NCBI RefSeq assembly: GCF_024105665.1
Contig: NZ_JAAAMK010000004.1
Span: 124,001-188,000 of the forward strand
DNA from: Aliihoeflea aestuarii
GTDB taxonomy: Bacteria; Pseudomonadota; Alphaproteobacteria; Rhizobiales; Rhizobiaceae
Direction of reading: 5' to 3'
DNA: 64,000 nucleotides
The position numbers and the translations under genes were made by a program. A model generated the notes under the pieces. It was given only the letters and a program-made list of their open reading frames with translations. It had not been told where the DNA came from and ran no database searches. This document shows positions 8,636 to 16,469 of this stretch, piece after piece (the first letter of the stretch is position 1; the number at the start of each line of letters is the position of its first letter).

Positions 8636-9468
8636 CCAAATCACCAGCTTCGGATCGTGAACAGATCGCCGAATATTGGCGCACGGAGATTTCCGATATT
8701 TCGCCCGGAAAGATCGCTTTTCGCGGATATGCGATCGAGGACCTGATCGCAGGTGTTTCCTTCCCGGCGATGATCTGGCTCATGCTGCGCGGCGAATTGC
8801 CGACCAGAACGCAGGAGCGGCTCCTCGAAGCCGCACTGGTCGCGTCGGTCGATCACGGCCCTCATGCTCCCTCAATCGCCATATCCAAAATCGCCACGAG
8901 TTGCGGACTGCCGCTCAACGGTGCGATGGCATCCGCGCTGAACACTCTCGACGATGTTCACGGCGGTGCCGGCGAGCAGGCCATCGAACTGTTCGACGAC
9001 ATTCTTGAACGCAGCAAGTCCGCTTCGTCGATTGAAGAGGCCACGAGCGTCGCTCTCGACGTCTTCATTTCCGAGCACGGCAAATATATTCCAGGATACG
9101 GCCACAGGTTTCATCCGGTCGATCCACGCTCGGGCGTGCTTCTCGGTCTCGTCGATGAGGCGGTCGCGAAGAACGAGGTCGGCGGCAGCTACGCCCTGGC
9201 GGCCCGTGCGATCGAAACGGTGCTCGAAGCCCGCAAGGGTCGTCGCATTCCCATGAATATCGACGGCGCGACCGCCGTCATCTACGGCGAGCTGGGCTTC
9301 GCCGCGCCCTTGGCGCGCGGCGTGTTCTGCCTATCGCGCGCCGTTGGAATTCTGGCGCATGCCTGGGAACAGACGAGCCGCAAGGAACGCAATAAAGGTC
9401 CGATTCCGCGCAGTTTCGATTACCGATACGATGGCCCTGCTCGACGGTTACTTCCTGCCGCGCGTTGA
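8632..9468 (+). CDS. Citryl-CoA lyase (citrate synthase fold)
   Basis: This 278-residue protein is a short member of the citrate synthase superfamily and lacks the N-terminal part of true citrate synthases. Citryl-CoA lyases of this type split citryl-CoA to acetyl-CoA and oxaloacetate. Catalytic positions look retained: His110 in DDVHGGAGE, His158 in the GYGHRFHP loop and Asp211 in MNIDGATA. The C-terminus (YRYDGPARRL) matches this subfamily. It starts within the stop codon of the CoA-transferase gene. Alternatives are lyases for methylcitryl-, citramalyl- or related CoA esters. After it comes about 680 bases of poorly coding DNA. Confidence 0.85.
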   Translation: MTKSPASDREQIAEYWRTEISDISPGKIAFRGYAIEDLIAGVSFPAMIWLMLRGELPTRTQERLLEAALVASVDHGPHAPSIAISKIATSCGLPLNGAMASALNTLDDVHGGAGEQAIELFDDILERSKSASSIEEATSVALDVFISEHGKYIPGYGHRFHPVDPRSGVLLGLVDEAVAKNEVGGSYALAARAIETVLEARKGRRIPMNIDGATAVIYGELGFAAPLARGVFCLSRAVGILAHAWEQTSRKERNKGPIPRSFDYRYDGPARRLLPAAR

Positions 9469-10152
9469 TCGTCAGACGTCGTCCTCGGATCGCTGACCGG
9501 CCAATCTTGGAGCGGCTGGGCTGGGGTAGCCAGATCGTCCCACGCATCGGCATAGAGGTGATAGCGGCCTTCATCGACGGTGATCCGGGGGCGCGGGAAG
9601 TTTGATGGGCGGAGGTCCACGAATATTTGTGCCCAAGAGCACGCTTCAAGGTTTAGGGCTGATGCCATGAGAGTTATCGATATGCTTTCCACGTTCAAAG
9701 GGCGGCAAATGCTGTTCCTGACACCGAAAGGCTGGTTTGGCAGACCCTGGGACACGCAGGTGTTGACATTGAAGACCTTGGTGAAGACACAGTCCGGCTG
9801 ATGACGTCGAAGTTCACCTTGCAGGTGCATGGCGATCTCGATCGGGATGTCCTCGTGTTCGATGAGGCGGGCGTGACGTTCATGCACGGCGAGATTGAGA
9901 AGAGCGAAGCTCAGGCTCTGGATGCGGGCCTTGCCGGAATCTTTTCGGCCGTGTCACCCGACAGGAGCATTCCCTATCGATACGACGACCCTGAATACAT
10001 CATTTCGAGAATGCACCTGGCCATGTCCAAAGCTGCGCCCTGACCCAACAGGCGGTCGAGCGTCAATCAATGCATGACCGGCTTACCGACCATGCCTTGA
10101 CCGCCGACTGGGTTGGTCGTGTGATAACCAGTTTTCATCTCGGAGCGTGTCG
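9469..10152. other. Poorly coding 684-base stretch between citryl-CoA lyase and urtE
   Basis: No recognisable complete gene is present. One frame is open without a usable ATG from 9663 to 10043 (plus strand); its last 80 codons are listed separately. A minus-strand frame at about 9420-9668 encodes a protein-like patch (ITVDEGRYHLYADAWDDL) that I cannot place in a family. Lower GC and broken frames suggest remnants of older genes. In many rhizobia genes for urea use continue after urtE; nothing of that kind is seen here. Confidence 0.5.
9801..10043 (+). CDS. Hypothetical protein, possibly a C-terminal remnant
   Basis: An open frame of 80 codons encodes an acidic, protein-like sequence (HGDLDRDVLVFDEAGVTFMHGE and IPYRYDDPEYIISRMHLAMSK). 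The same frame stays open and protein-like for another 46 codons upstream to 9663 (WQTLGHAGVDIEDLGEDTVRL) but has no ATG or GTG there, and no ribosome-binding site precedes the ATG at 9801. That pattern fits the tail of a gene that has lost its start. I do not recognise the family. Confidence 0.35.
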   Translation: MTSKFTLQVHGDLDRDVLVFDEAGVTFMHGEIEKSEAQALDAGLAGIFSAVSPDRSIPYRYDDPEYIISRMHLAMSKAAP

Positions 10153-10848
10153 CTATACAGTGAGGGATGCGCGGATTTCGGGGCGGTCGAGATCTTCCGC
10201 AACGCCCGAATGGACGATGCGCCCGCGATCCATGACGTGGATGTCGTCGGCAAGCTCGCGGCAGAAATCGAGATATTGTTCGACCAGAAGGACCGCGATG
10301 CCGGCCGAGTCCCGCAGATAGCGGATCGCACGGCCGATATCCTTGATGATGGAGGGCTGGATGCCCTCGGTGGGCTCGTCGAGCACGAGCAGTTTAGGAC
10401 GAAGCACCAGCGCGCGGCCAATGGCCAGTTGCTGCTGCTGGCCGCCCGAAAGATCGCCGCCGCGCCGGCCGAGCATGTCCTTCAACACCGGAAAGAGTTC
10501 GAAGACGTGATCCGGAATCGTCCGCTCGGATCGCTTCAAAGGCGCGTAGCCCGTTTCAAGATTCTCACGCACCGAAAGCAGCGGAAAGATTTCGCGCCCT
10601 TGCGGCACGAATGCGATGCCCGACCGGGCGCGCTCTGACGGCGCGCTCCGGTCGAGCATCTTCCCCTCGAAAGAAATCGAGCCCGTGGTCAGGCGGTGAT
10701 GGCCGACGATGGCGCGCATCAGGCTCGTCTTGCCGACGCCGTTGCGGCCGAGCACGCAGGTGATTTTCGCCGGCGCGGCCGTGAGCGAAACGCCGCGCAG
10801 GGCCTGGGCCGCGCCGTAGTGGAGGGTGGCGTCGGTGACCGTCAGCAT
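10153..10848 (-). CDS. urtE: Urea ABC transporter ATP-binding protein UrtE
   Basis: This is one of two ATPases of the high-affinity urea importer (LivF-like). In 231 residues it has Walker A GRNGVGKTS, the Q loop, the signature LSGGQQQQLAIGRAL and Walker B LLVLDEPTEGIQPS. EGIQPSII and the QYLDFCRELAD stretch are typical of UrtE rather than LivF. It is the last gene of urtABCDE, separated from urtD by 172 bases that hold a palindromic element, in contrast to the tight urtB-urtC-urtD junctions. Confidence 0.95.
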   Translation of the reverse strand: MLTVTDATLHYGAAQALRGVSLTAAPAKITCVLGRNGVGKTSLMRAIVGHHRLTTGSISFEGKMLDRSAPSERARSGIAFVPQGREIFPLLSVRENLETGYAPLKRSERTIPDHVFELFPVLKDMLGRRGGDLSGGQQQQLAIGRALVLRPKLLVLDEPTEGIQPSIIKDIGRAIRYLRDSAGIAVLLVEQYLDFCRELADDIHVMDRGRIVHSGVAEDLDRPEIRASLTV

Positions 10849-10871
10849 AGGGGTCTTCCAGTGCGCGCTCT

Positions 10872-10993
10872 ACGCTGCCCCCCTCTGGGCTGCCGGACAT
10901 CTCCCCCGCACGGGGGGAGATTAGTCTCGTCATCGACACAGCGTAATCTTCTCACCTGCAGGGGAGATGTCCGGCAGGACAGAGGGGAGCGTG
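10872..10993. repeat. Imperfect inverted-repeat element between urtE and urtD
   Basis: Two arms of about 30 bases (10878-10908 and 10960-10990) are inverted copies with several mismatches; each contains CTGCCGGACATCTCCCC or a close variant. The same element, with perfect arms, lies at 14597-14748 between urtB and urtA. In RNA it would fold into a long hairpin. It looks like a short interspersed palindromic repeat of the kind common in Rhizobiales genomes. Confidence 0.75.
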
Positions 10994-11020
10994 ACGAAAC
11001 TCGGCGCTGAACGATCATCT

Positions 11021-11779
11021 TCACCTTCCCAGATAGACTTCGACGACGCGCGGGTCCGCGCTGACATGGTCGAGCGAGCCTTCCGAAAGGACCGAGCCTT
11101 CGTGAAGACACGTCACCTTGACGCCAAGCTCGCGCACGAAATGCATGTCGTGTTCGACGACGACGACCGAATGGCTTTGCGAGATATCGCGAAGCAGCCG
11201 TGCGGTCTCCTCGGTTTCGGCATCCGTCATGCCGGCGACGGGCTCGTCCACCAAGAGCAGTTTCGGGTCCTGCGCAAGCAGCATGCCGATTTCCAGCCAT
11301 TGCTTCTGGCCATGCGACAGGTTGGCGGCGAGCGCGCTGCGCTTGTCGCCAAGACGAACGATGCCGAGAATGTCGTCGATGCGCTTTGCCGCGTCCTGCG
11401 TTTCGCGCCAGAACAATGTCGGCAGGATCGAGCGCGGCCCCTTCAGGGACAGGAGGATATTGTCCTCGACCGAATGGCTCTCGAAGACGGTCGGCTTCTG
11501 GAATTTGCGCCCGATCCCCATATTGGCGATGTCGGCTTCGTCGTGACGGGTGAGGTCTACGGAACCGTCGAAAAAGACCTCTCCGGTATCCGGCCGGGTC
11601 TTGCCGGTGATGATGTCCATCATCGTCGTCTTGCCGGCGCCGTTCGGCCCGATGATCGCGCGCATCTCGCCCGGATCGAGGGCAAGCGACAGATTGTTGA
11701 TGGCGCGAAACCCGTCGAAGGATACCGACACGCCGCTGAGATAGAGAATGGAGTTGGTCACGACCGTCATGTGCTTCAC
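11021..11779 (-). CDS. urtD: Urea ABC transporter ATP-binding protein UrtD
   Basis: This is the second ATPase of the urea importer (LivG-like), 252 residues. Walker A is GPNGAGKTTMMD; the Q-loop region GRKFQKPTVFESHSVEDN is characteristic of UrtD. The signature is LSHGQKQWLEIGMLL, the UrtD form in which the usual LSGG is changed, and Walker B is LLLVDEPVAGMTD. The start overlaps the urtC stop by 4 bases, so the two are probably translationally coupled. Confidence 0.96.
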   Translation of the reverse strand: MKHMTVVTNSILYLSGVSVSFDGFRAINNLSLALDPGEMRAIIGPNGAGKTTMMDIITGKTRPDTGEVFFDGSVDLTRHDEADIANMGIGRKFQKPTVFESHSVEDNILLSLKGPRSILPTLFWRETQDAAKRIDDILGIVRLGDKRSALAANLSHGQKQWLEIGMLLAQDPKLLLVDEPVAGMTDAETEETARLLRDISQSHSVVVVEHDMHFVRELGVKVTCLHEGSVLSEGSLDHVSADPRVVEVYLGR

Positions 11780-12978
11780 TCCGCCGGCTGGGGGCGCGTT
11801 TCGCCGCGATACGATTCCGCGTTCTGCGGTCGCATGACCGGCAGGTCCGGCGGCGGCGTGTCGGAGGCTTCGACCAGTTTGCGCTCGCGCCGGCCGGCAA
11901 AATAATCACCGATTGTGCCGACGATGCCCTTCGGCAGGAACAGCGTGACCGCAACGAACAACCCACCCAGCGCGAAAAGCCACAGCTCGGGATAGGCGGC
12001 GGTGAACCATGTCTTAGCGTAGTTGACGAGGATCGCGCCGATGATCGGACCGACCAGCGTCCCACGCCCGCCGATCGCCGTCCATACGACGACCTCGATC
12101 GAGTTCGCCGGCGCGAATTCGCCCGGATTGATGATGCCGACCTGCGGCACGTAAAGCGCGCCGGCAATGCCCGCGATGATCGCCGAGACGACGAACGCGA
12201 ACAGCTTCACATATTCGGGCCGGTAGCCGATGAAGCGCGTGCGGCTTTCCGCATCGCGCACCGAGATCATGATCTTGCCGAGCTTCGATTTCGTGATCGC
12301 GCTGCAGACGACGAAGGAAACGGCCAGCGCAACGCATGTCGCGGCGAAAAGCCCGGCGCGCGTGGCCGGAGCCTGAACGGAGAAGCCGAGAATTTCGCGG
12401 AAATCGGTCAGGCCGTTATTGCCGCCGAAGCCCATGTCGTTTCGGAAGAAGGCGAGCATCAGCGCGAAGGTCATCGCCTGCGTGATGATCGACAGATAGA
12501 CGCCGGTGACGCGGCTGCGGAACGCGAACCAGCCGAAGGCGAAGGCGAGCAGACCGGGCACGACCATCACCATCATCATGGCGAACCAGAAATTGTCGAA
12601 GCCCCACCAGTACCAGGGCAGTTCCTGCCAGTTCAGGAAGACCATGAAATCGGGCAAATCGGGATTGCCGTACACCCCGCGCGAGCCGATCTGGCGCATC
12701 AGATACATGCCCATCGCATAGCCGCCGAGCGCGAAGAACGCGCCGTGGCCGAGCGAGAGGATGCCGACATAGCCCCAGACCAGATCGAGCGCGAGGGCGA
12801 GCATCGCATAGGTGAGATACTTGCCCATCAGCGCCACGGCATAGTTCGGCACGCGCAAGGTGTGGCCAACGGGCAGCAGGAGATTGGATGCCGGTATCAG
12901 GATCGCGGCGGCAAGCAGCAGGCCGACCACCCAATAGAGCTTGGCGCCAAGCGCGCGATAGAAGAAGGCCGTGATCAT
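11776..12978 (-). CDS. urtC: Urea ABC transporter permease UrtC
   Basis: This is a LivM-type inner-membrane permease of the urea importer with about ten hydrophobic helices in 400 residues. Typical segments are YAMLALALDLVWGYVGILSLGHG near residue 60, GNNGLTDF in the middle and the coupling loop SKLGKIMISVRDAESRTRFIG. A hydrophilic Pro-rich tail of about 30 residues follows the last helix. Start at 12978 was taken because it overlaps the urtB stop (ATGA) and gives the normal N-terminus MITAFFYRALG. The long upstream frame is an artefact of reading antisense to urtB. Confidence 0.95.
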   Translation of the reverse strand: MITAFFYRALGAKLYWVVGLLLAAAILIPASNLLLPVGHTLRVPNYAVALMGKYLTYAMLALALDLVWGYVGILSLGHGAFFALGGYAMGMYLMRQIGSRGVYGNPDLPDFMVFLNWQELPWYWWGFDNFWFAMMMVMVVPGLLAFAFGWFAFRSRVTGVYLSIITQAMTFALMLAFFRNDMGFGGNNGLTDFREILGFSVQAPATRAGLFAATCVALAVSFVVCSAITKSKLGKIMISVRDAESRTRFIGYRPEYVKLFAFVVSAIIAGIAGALYVPQVGIINPGEFAPANSIEVVVWTAIGGRGTLVGPIIGAILVNYAKTWFTAAYPELWLFALGGLFVAVTLFLPKGIVGTIGDYFAGRRERKLVEASDTPPPDLPVMRPQNAESYRGETRPQPAE

Positions 12979-14579
12979 GCGTCCACCGCCCGGCCCTTGA
13001 GCGCGAACAGGCCGCGCGGGCGCTTCTGGATGAACAGGATGATGAAGACGAGGATGAATATCTTCGCGAGCACGGCCCCGGCATAGGGTTCGAGGAACTT
13101 GTTCAGGACGCCCAGCGTCATCGCGCCGACCAGCGTGCCCCACAGATTGCCGACGCCGCCGAAGACGACGACCATGAAACTGTCGATGATGTAGCCTTGC
13201 CCAAGATTGGGCGAGACGTTGTCGATCTGGCTGAGCGCCACGCCCGCAAGCCCCGCAATTCCGGAGCCGAGACCGAAGGTCATCGCGTCGACCCATGGCG
13301 TGCGGATGCCCATCGAAGACGCCATTCGCCGGTTCTGCGTCACCGCGCGCATCTGGAGGCCGAGCGAGGTGCGCTTCAGGACGAACAACAGGCCGGCGAA
13401 GACGACCAGCGCGAAAATGACGATCCAGAACCGGTTCCAGGTGATCGCGATGCCGTAGAAATCGAATGTGCCCGACATCCAGAAGGGGTTCGAAACCTCA
13501 CGGTTCGAAGCGCCGAAAGTCGTGCGCACCGCCTGCTGGATGATGAGCGACAGGCCCCATGTCGCGAGCAGCGTTTCCAGCGGCCGGCCGTAGAGCCAGC
13601 GGATCACGCCGCGCTCGATGGCGATGCCGATCAAACCGGTGACGAGGAAGGCGGCGGGCAGCGCGAAGGCCAAAGACCACGCGAAAAGCTCGGGAAAGGA
13701 GGCGCGGATCATATTCTGGACGACGAAGGTCGTGTAGGCGCCGAGCATCACCATCTCGCCATGGGCCATGTTGATGACGCCCATGACGCCGAAGGTGATG
13801 GCAAGGCCGATGGCGGCCAGAAGCAGGACCGCGCCGAGCGATATGCCGTACCAGACGTTCTGGCCGACATCGAGAAGCTGGAGATGGCGCTGGATGGCGG
13901 AGATACCGGCGTCGATGGTCGGCGTCACATCGGCATCAGCGCTGGAAAGCGCGGCCTGAAGGATGCCGAGCGCCTGCCGGTCGCCGCGCGCGACGATGAC
14001 GTCGACAGCCTCGGCGAATGCAGCCGGTTCGGCATCGGAGCGCAGGATCGCGACGGCACGCGCTTCCTGCATGATTTGAAGGACGGCCGGGTTTTCTTCC
14101 TGCGCGATGGCCTCGTCGAGCAATTCGACATTGTCTGGATTGGCTGCCTGGAACATCGCGCGCGCCGCGCTCATGCGCGTGCCGGCATCGGGACTCATCA
14201 AGGTCAGTTGCCCGACCGCCGTCCGCACCGCCCGGCGAAGCGAATTGTTCACGCGGATGCGCTCGACGCCGGCGCTTGCCACCTCGCCGATTTCCTCGCC
14301 GGTGAGCGCGTCAGTCGCGGTGACCGTATCGCCACGCCCGGACGTGGTGACTATCCGGCCGGTCTCTTCGATGACGTTGAGATCGCCGGCAGCCAGACTT
14401 TCCAGCAAAGGCGCGATCCGTGCATCGCCGGTTGCGGCAAGCGCCTGAACCACGCGTCCCCGGTCGGAAAAGCTGCCGTCAGGAAGCTGGCGCACGAGGT
14501 CTTCGACGGATTGGGCATGGGCAGGCAGAATGGCCAAGGCCAGCAATATGAAAGCGAGCAGACCGGCGAACAGCGACAT
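12975..14579 (-). CDS. urtB: Urea ABC transporter permease UrtB
   Basis: This is the LivH-type permease of the urea importer, 534 residues. It has the extended N-terminus that distinguishes UrtB: a signal-like segment cleaved after AHA (residue 22) and about 225 residues of helical, HEAT-like periplasmic sequence rich in Ala, Asp and Glu. Then comes a membrane domain of about eight helices with GVMGVINMAHGEMVMLGAY and the coupling region LGLQMRAVTQNRRMASSMGI. The start at 14579 gives a proper signal sequence. The frame stays open upstream only because it runs through the palindromic element. A 48-base perfect inverted repeat sits just before the gene. Confidence 0.95.
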   Translation of the reverse strand: MSLFAGLLAFILLALAILPAHAQSVEDLVRQLPDGSFSDRGRVVQALAATGDARIAPLLESLAAGDLNVIEETGRIVTTSGRGDTVTATDALTGEEIGEVASAGVERIRVNNSLRRAVRTAVGQLTLMSPDAGTRMSAARAMFQAANPDNVELLDEAIAQEENPAVLQIMQEARAVAILRSDAEPAAFAEAVDVIVARGDRQALGILQAALSSADADVTPTIDAGISAIQRHLQLLDVGQNVWYGISLGAVLLLAAIGLAITFGVMGVINMAHGEMVMLGAYTTFVVQNMIRASFPELFAWSLAFALPAAFLVTGLIGIAIERGVIRWLYGRPLETLLATWGLSLIIQQAVRTTFGASNREVSNPFWMSGTFDFYGIAITWNRFWIVIFALVVFAGLLFVLKRTSLGLQMRAVTQNRRMASSMGIRTPWVDAMTFGLGSGIAGLAGVALSQIDNVSPNLGQGYIIDSFMVVVFGGVGNLWGTLVGAMTLGVLNKFLEPYAGAVLAKIFILVFIILFIQKRPRGLFALKGRAVDA

Positions 14580-14596
14580 CGGGCTGCGTTCCTTCG

Positions 14597-14748
14597 CGCC
14601 CCCCTCTGGCCTGCCGGCCATCTCTCCCGCAAGGGGGGAGATCAAGCACGCCGTCCGCTTCGCCAGTACGGTGATCGTCCGAATGCGGCAAAGAAACGAA
14701 TGATCTCCCCCCTTGCGGGAGAGATGGCCGGCAGGCCAGAGGGGGGCG
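14597..14748. repeat. 48-base perfect inverted repeat between urtA and urtB
   Basis: Arms at 14597-14644 and 14701-14748 are exact reverse complements over 48 bases, separated by 56 bases. The inner part of each arm holds a further small palindrome (CTGCCGGCCATCTC). It belongs to the same family as the decayed copy at 10872-10993. As RNA it would form a very stable hairpin directly after urtA. That could protect or end the urtA message and raise binding-protein output over the permeases. Confidence 0.9.
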
Positions 14749-14828
14749 ACGTAGAGCATAGGCGCAACCGGTGAGTTATTTGCAACGCGGGAGGCCGAGT
14801 TGATCGGCCTCCCAATGGTGCGACCTGA

Positions 14829-16133
14829 TCAGTTCGCGGCCGCCTGCGCACCGCCGCAAGTCTGCGTCTGCGTGTTGTAGTTTCCGCAGTTGATCGGAGC
14901 CGTCCAGTCGGCTTCGAGCACGGCCGATTCGGGCAGGAAGTCCGACCACGCATCGCCCGGTACGAGGTCTTCGGTTTCCCAGACCACGTCGAACTGGCCG
15001 TCGTCCTGGATTTCGCCGATCAGCACCGGCTTGGTGATGTGGTGGTTCGGCAGCATGACTGCCGTGCCGCCGGTCAGGTTCGGAACCTCGACGCCGACGA
15101 TCGCATCGATCACGGCGTCCGCATCCGTCGTTCCGGCCTTCTCGACCGCGCCGACCCACATGTTGAAGCCGATATAATGCGCTTCCATCGGATCGTTCGT
15201 CACGCGCTCCTCACTGCCGATAAAGGCATGCCACGTTTCGATGAACTCGGCATTTTCCGGCGTGTCGACCGACATGAAGTAGTTCCAGGCGGCCAGATGG
15301 CCGACGAGCGGCGAGGTATCGAGACCGGCCAGTTCTTCTTCGCCGACCGAGAATGCCACGACCGGAATGTCGGCGGCGTCGACGCCCTGATTGCCGAGTT
15401 CGCGATAGAAGGGAACGTTCGCGTCGCCATTGATTGTCGAGACGACGGCGGTCTTCTTGCCCGACGAGCCGAACGCCTTGATCTCGGACACGATCGTCTG
15501 CCAGTCGGAATGACCGAACGGCGTGTAGTTGATCATGATGTCTTCCGGCGCGACGCCGGCATCCTGAAGATAGGCTTCGAGGATTTTGTTGGTGGTCTGC
15601 GGATAGACGTAGTCGGTGCCGGCGAGCACCCAGCGCTCCACGCCTTCCTCGTTCATCAGGTAGTCGACGGCCGGGATCGCCTGCTGGTTCGGCGAAGCGC
15701 CCGTGTAGAAGACGTTGCGCTGGCTTTCCTCGCCCTCATACTGAACGGGGTAGAAGAGGAGTCCGTTCAGCTCTTCGAAGACCGGAAGGACCGACTTGCG
15801 GCAGACCGACGTCCAGCAGCCGAACACGGCATCGACGCCGTTCACCTCATACATCTCGCGCGCCTTTTCGGCGGCGAGCGGCCAGTCCGACGCGATGTCG
15901 ATGACGACCGGCTCAAGCTGGCGGCCGAGCAGACCGCCCTTCTTGTTCTGCTCTTCGATGAGCATCAGCATGACGTCTTTCAACGTCGTTTCCGAGATCG
16001 CCATCGTGCCCGACAGCGAATGGAGGACGCCGACCTTGATCGGACCTTCATCCTGCGCGGCGGCCGACCCGGCCGCCGACACCAACAAGCTCGCAGCGAT
16101 CCCTGCGATGAGCGTGCGACGCATTCCCCTCAT
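14829..16133 (-). CDS. urtA: Urea ABC transporter substrate-binding protein UrtA
   Basis: This periplasmic binding protein captures urea for UrtBCDE. The 434-residue product has a signal peptide (RRTLIAGIAASLLVSAAGSAAA, cleaved before QDEGPI). The mature part shows the UrtA pattern IKVGVLHSLSGTMAISE, FGCWTSVCRKSVLPVFEE, LLFYPVQYEGEE and a C-terminal Cys pair (NCGNYNTQTQTCGG). I chose the ATG at 16133, which has GGAGG 6 bases upstream, over the one at 16124. It is the promoter-proximal gene of urtABCDE, under a sigma-54-type promoter, which fits nitrogen-limitation control. No urease genes are in the window. Confidence 0.96.
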   Translation of the reverse strand: MRGMRRTLIAGIAASLLVSAAGSAAAQDEGPIKVGVLHSLSGTMAISETTLKDVMLMLIEEQNKKGGLLGRQLEPVVIDIASDWPLAAEKAREMYEVNGVDAVFGCWTSVCRKSVLPVFEELNGLLFYPVQYEGEESQRNVFYTGASPNQQAIPAVDYLMNEEGVERWVLAGTDYVYPQTTNKILEAYLQDAGVAPEDIMINYTPFGHSDWQTIVSEIKAFGSSGKKTAVVSTINGDANVPFYRELGNQGVDAADIPVVAFSVGEEELAGLDTSPLVGHLAAWNYFMSVDTPENAEFIETWHAFIGSEERVTNDPMEAHYIGFNMWVGAVEKAGTTDADAVIDAIVGVEVPNLTGGTAVMLPNHHITKPVLIGEIQDDGQFDVVWETEDLVPGDAWSDFLPESAVLEADWTAPINCGNYNTQTQTCGGAQAAAN

Positions 16134-16156
16134 GATTGCCTCCAATGGCATTTTTG

Positions 16157-16181
16157 TTTGCACCGGATTTCTCGGTGCAAA
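16157..16181. promoter_or_regulatory. Perfect palindrome overlapping the -12 box of the urtA promoter
   Basis: TTTGCACCG and CGGTGCAAA are exact reverse complements of 9 bases separated by 7 bases. The upstream arm as seen from urtA contains the TTGC of the sigma-54 promoter, so a protein bound here would compete with or contact polymerase. In RNA only part of it would be transcribed. NtrC sites share TGCACC/GGTGCA halves but with closer spacing and normally lie upstream, so identity of the binder is open. Confidence 0.6.
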
Positions 16182-16191
16182 GTGCGTGCCA
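16176..16191 (-). promoter_or_regulatory. Sigma-54 (RpoN) promoter of urtABCDE
   Basis: On the minus strand TGGCACGCACTTTGCA matches the -24/-12 consensus (TGGCACG-N4-TTGCW) at every position. Transcription should start near 16166, leaving a leader of about 33 bases before urtA. Sigma-54 promoters need an enhancer-binding activator, in this context most likely NtrC. I did not find a clear NtrC site upstream in 16192-16469. The rest of the 336-base gap between urtA and the response regulator gene shows nothing else I can support. Confidence 0.85.
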
Positions 16192-16469
16192 TATGATCTG
16201 GCCCGGCTCGTCATCGCCAAAAGCCGGCAAAACAGGCAGGGCAGATATCAAGGAGTGATCATTTTGCAGGCTGCCTGCACACGATGCGGTCGCGCGCGTC
16301 AGGAGTGCGTGTCAGGATCGCTTCAGACGCACTGCGCCCGGAACCAAGGATCATCGCCTAAATGATCAGCAGCCGCCAATTCCCCGCCAGATTCTTTAGA
16401 GATGCCGATGCCCCGACCGCATTCGCTACACGACATTTCGGCACTCAGCGATCTCGTGATCCGGAAAAT

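Noticed and set aside
10872-14748. Paired repeats in the urt operon as CRISPR or IS ends
   Set aside because: Only two copies, each internally palindromic, with no spacers and no transposase between the arms.
13197-14774. 525-codon plus-strand frame opposite urtB
   Set aside because: The minus strand encodes a full UrtB with signal and membrane domains; the plus-strand translation is charged, repetitive and lacks motifs.
16157-16181. NtrC binding site
   Set aside because: The half-sites resemble NtrC but are spaced by 9 rather than about 5 bases and lie at and downstream of the promoter rather than upstream.
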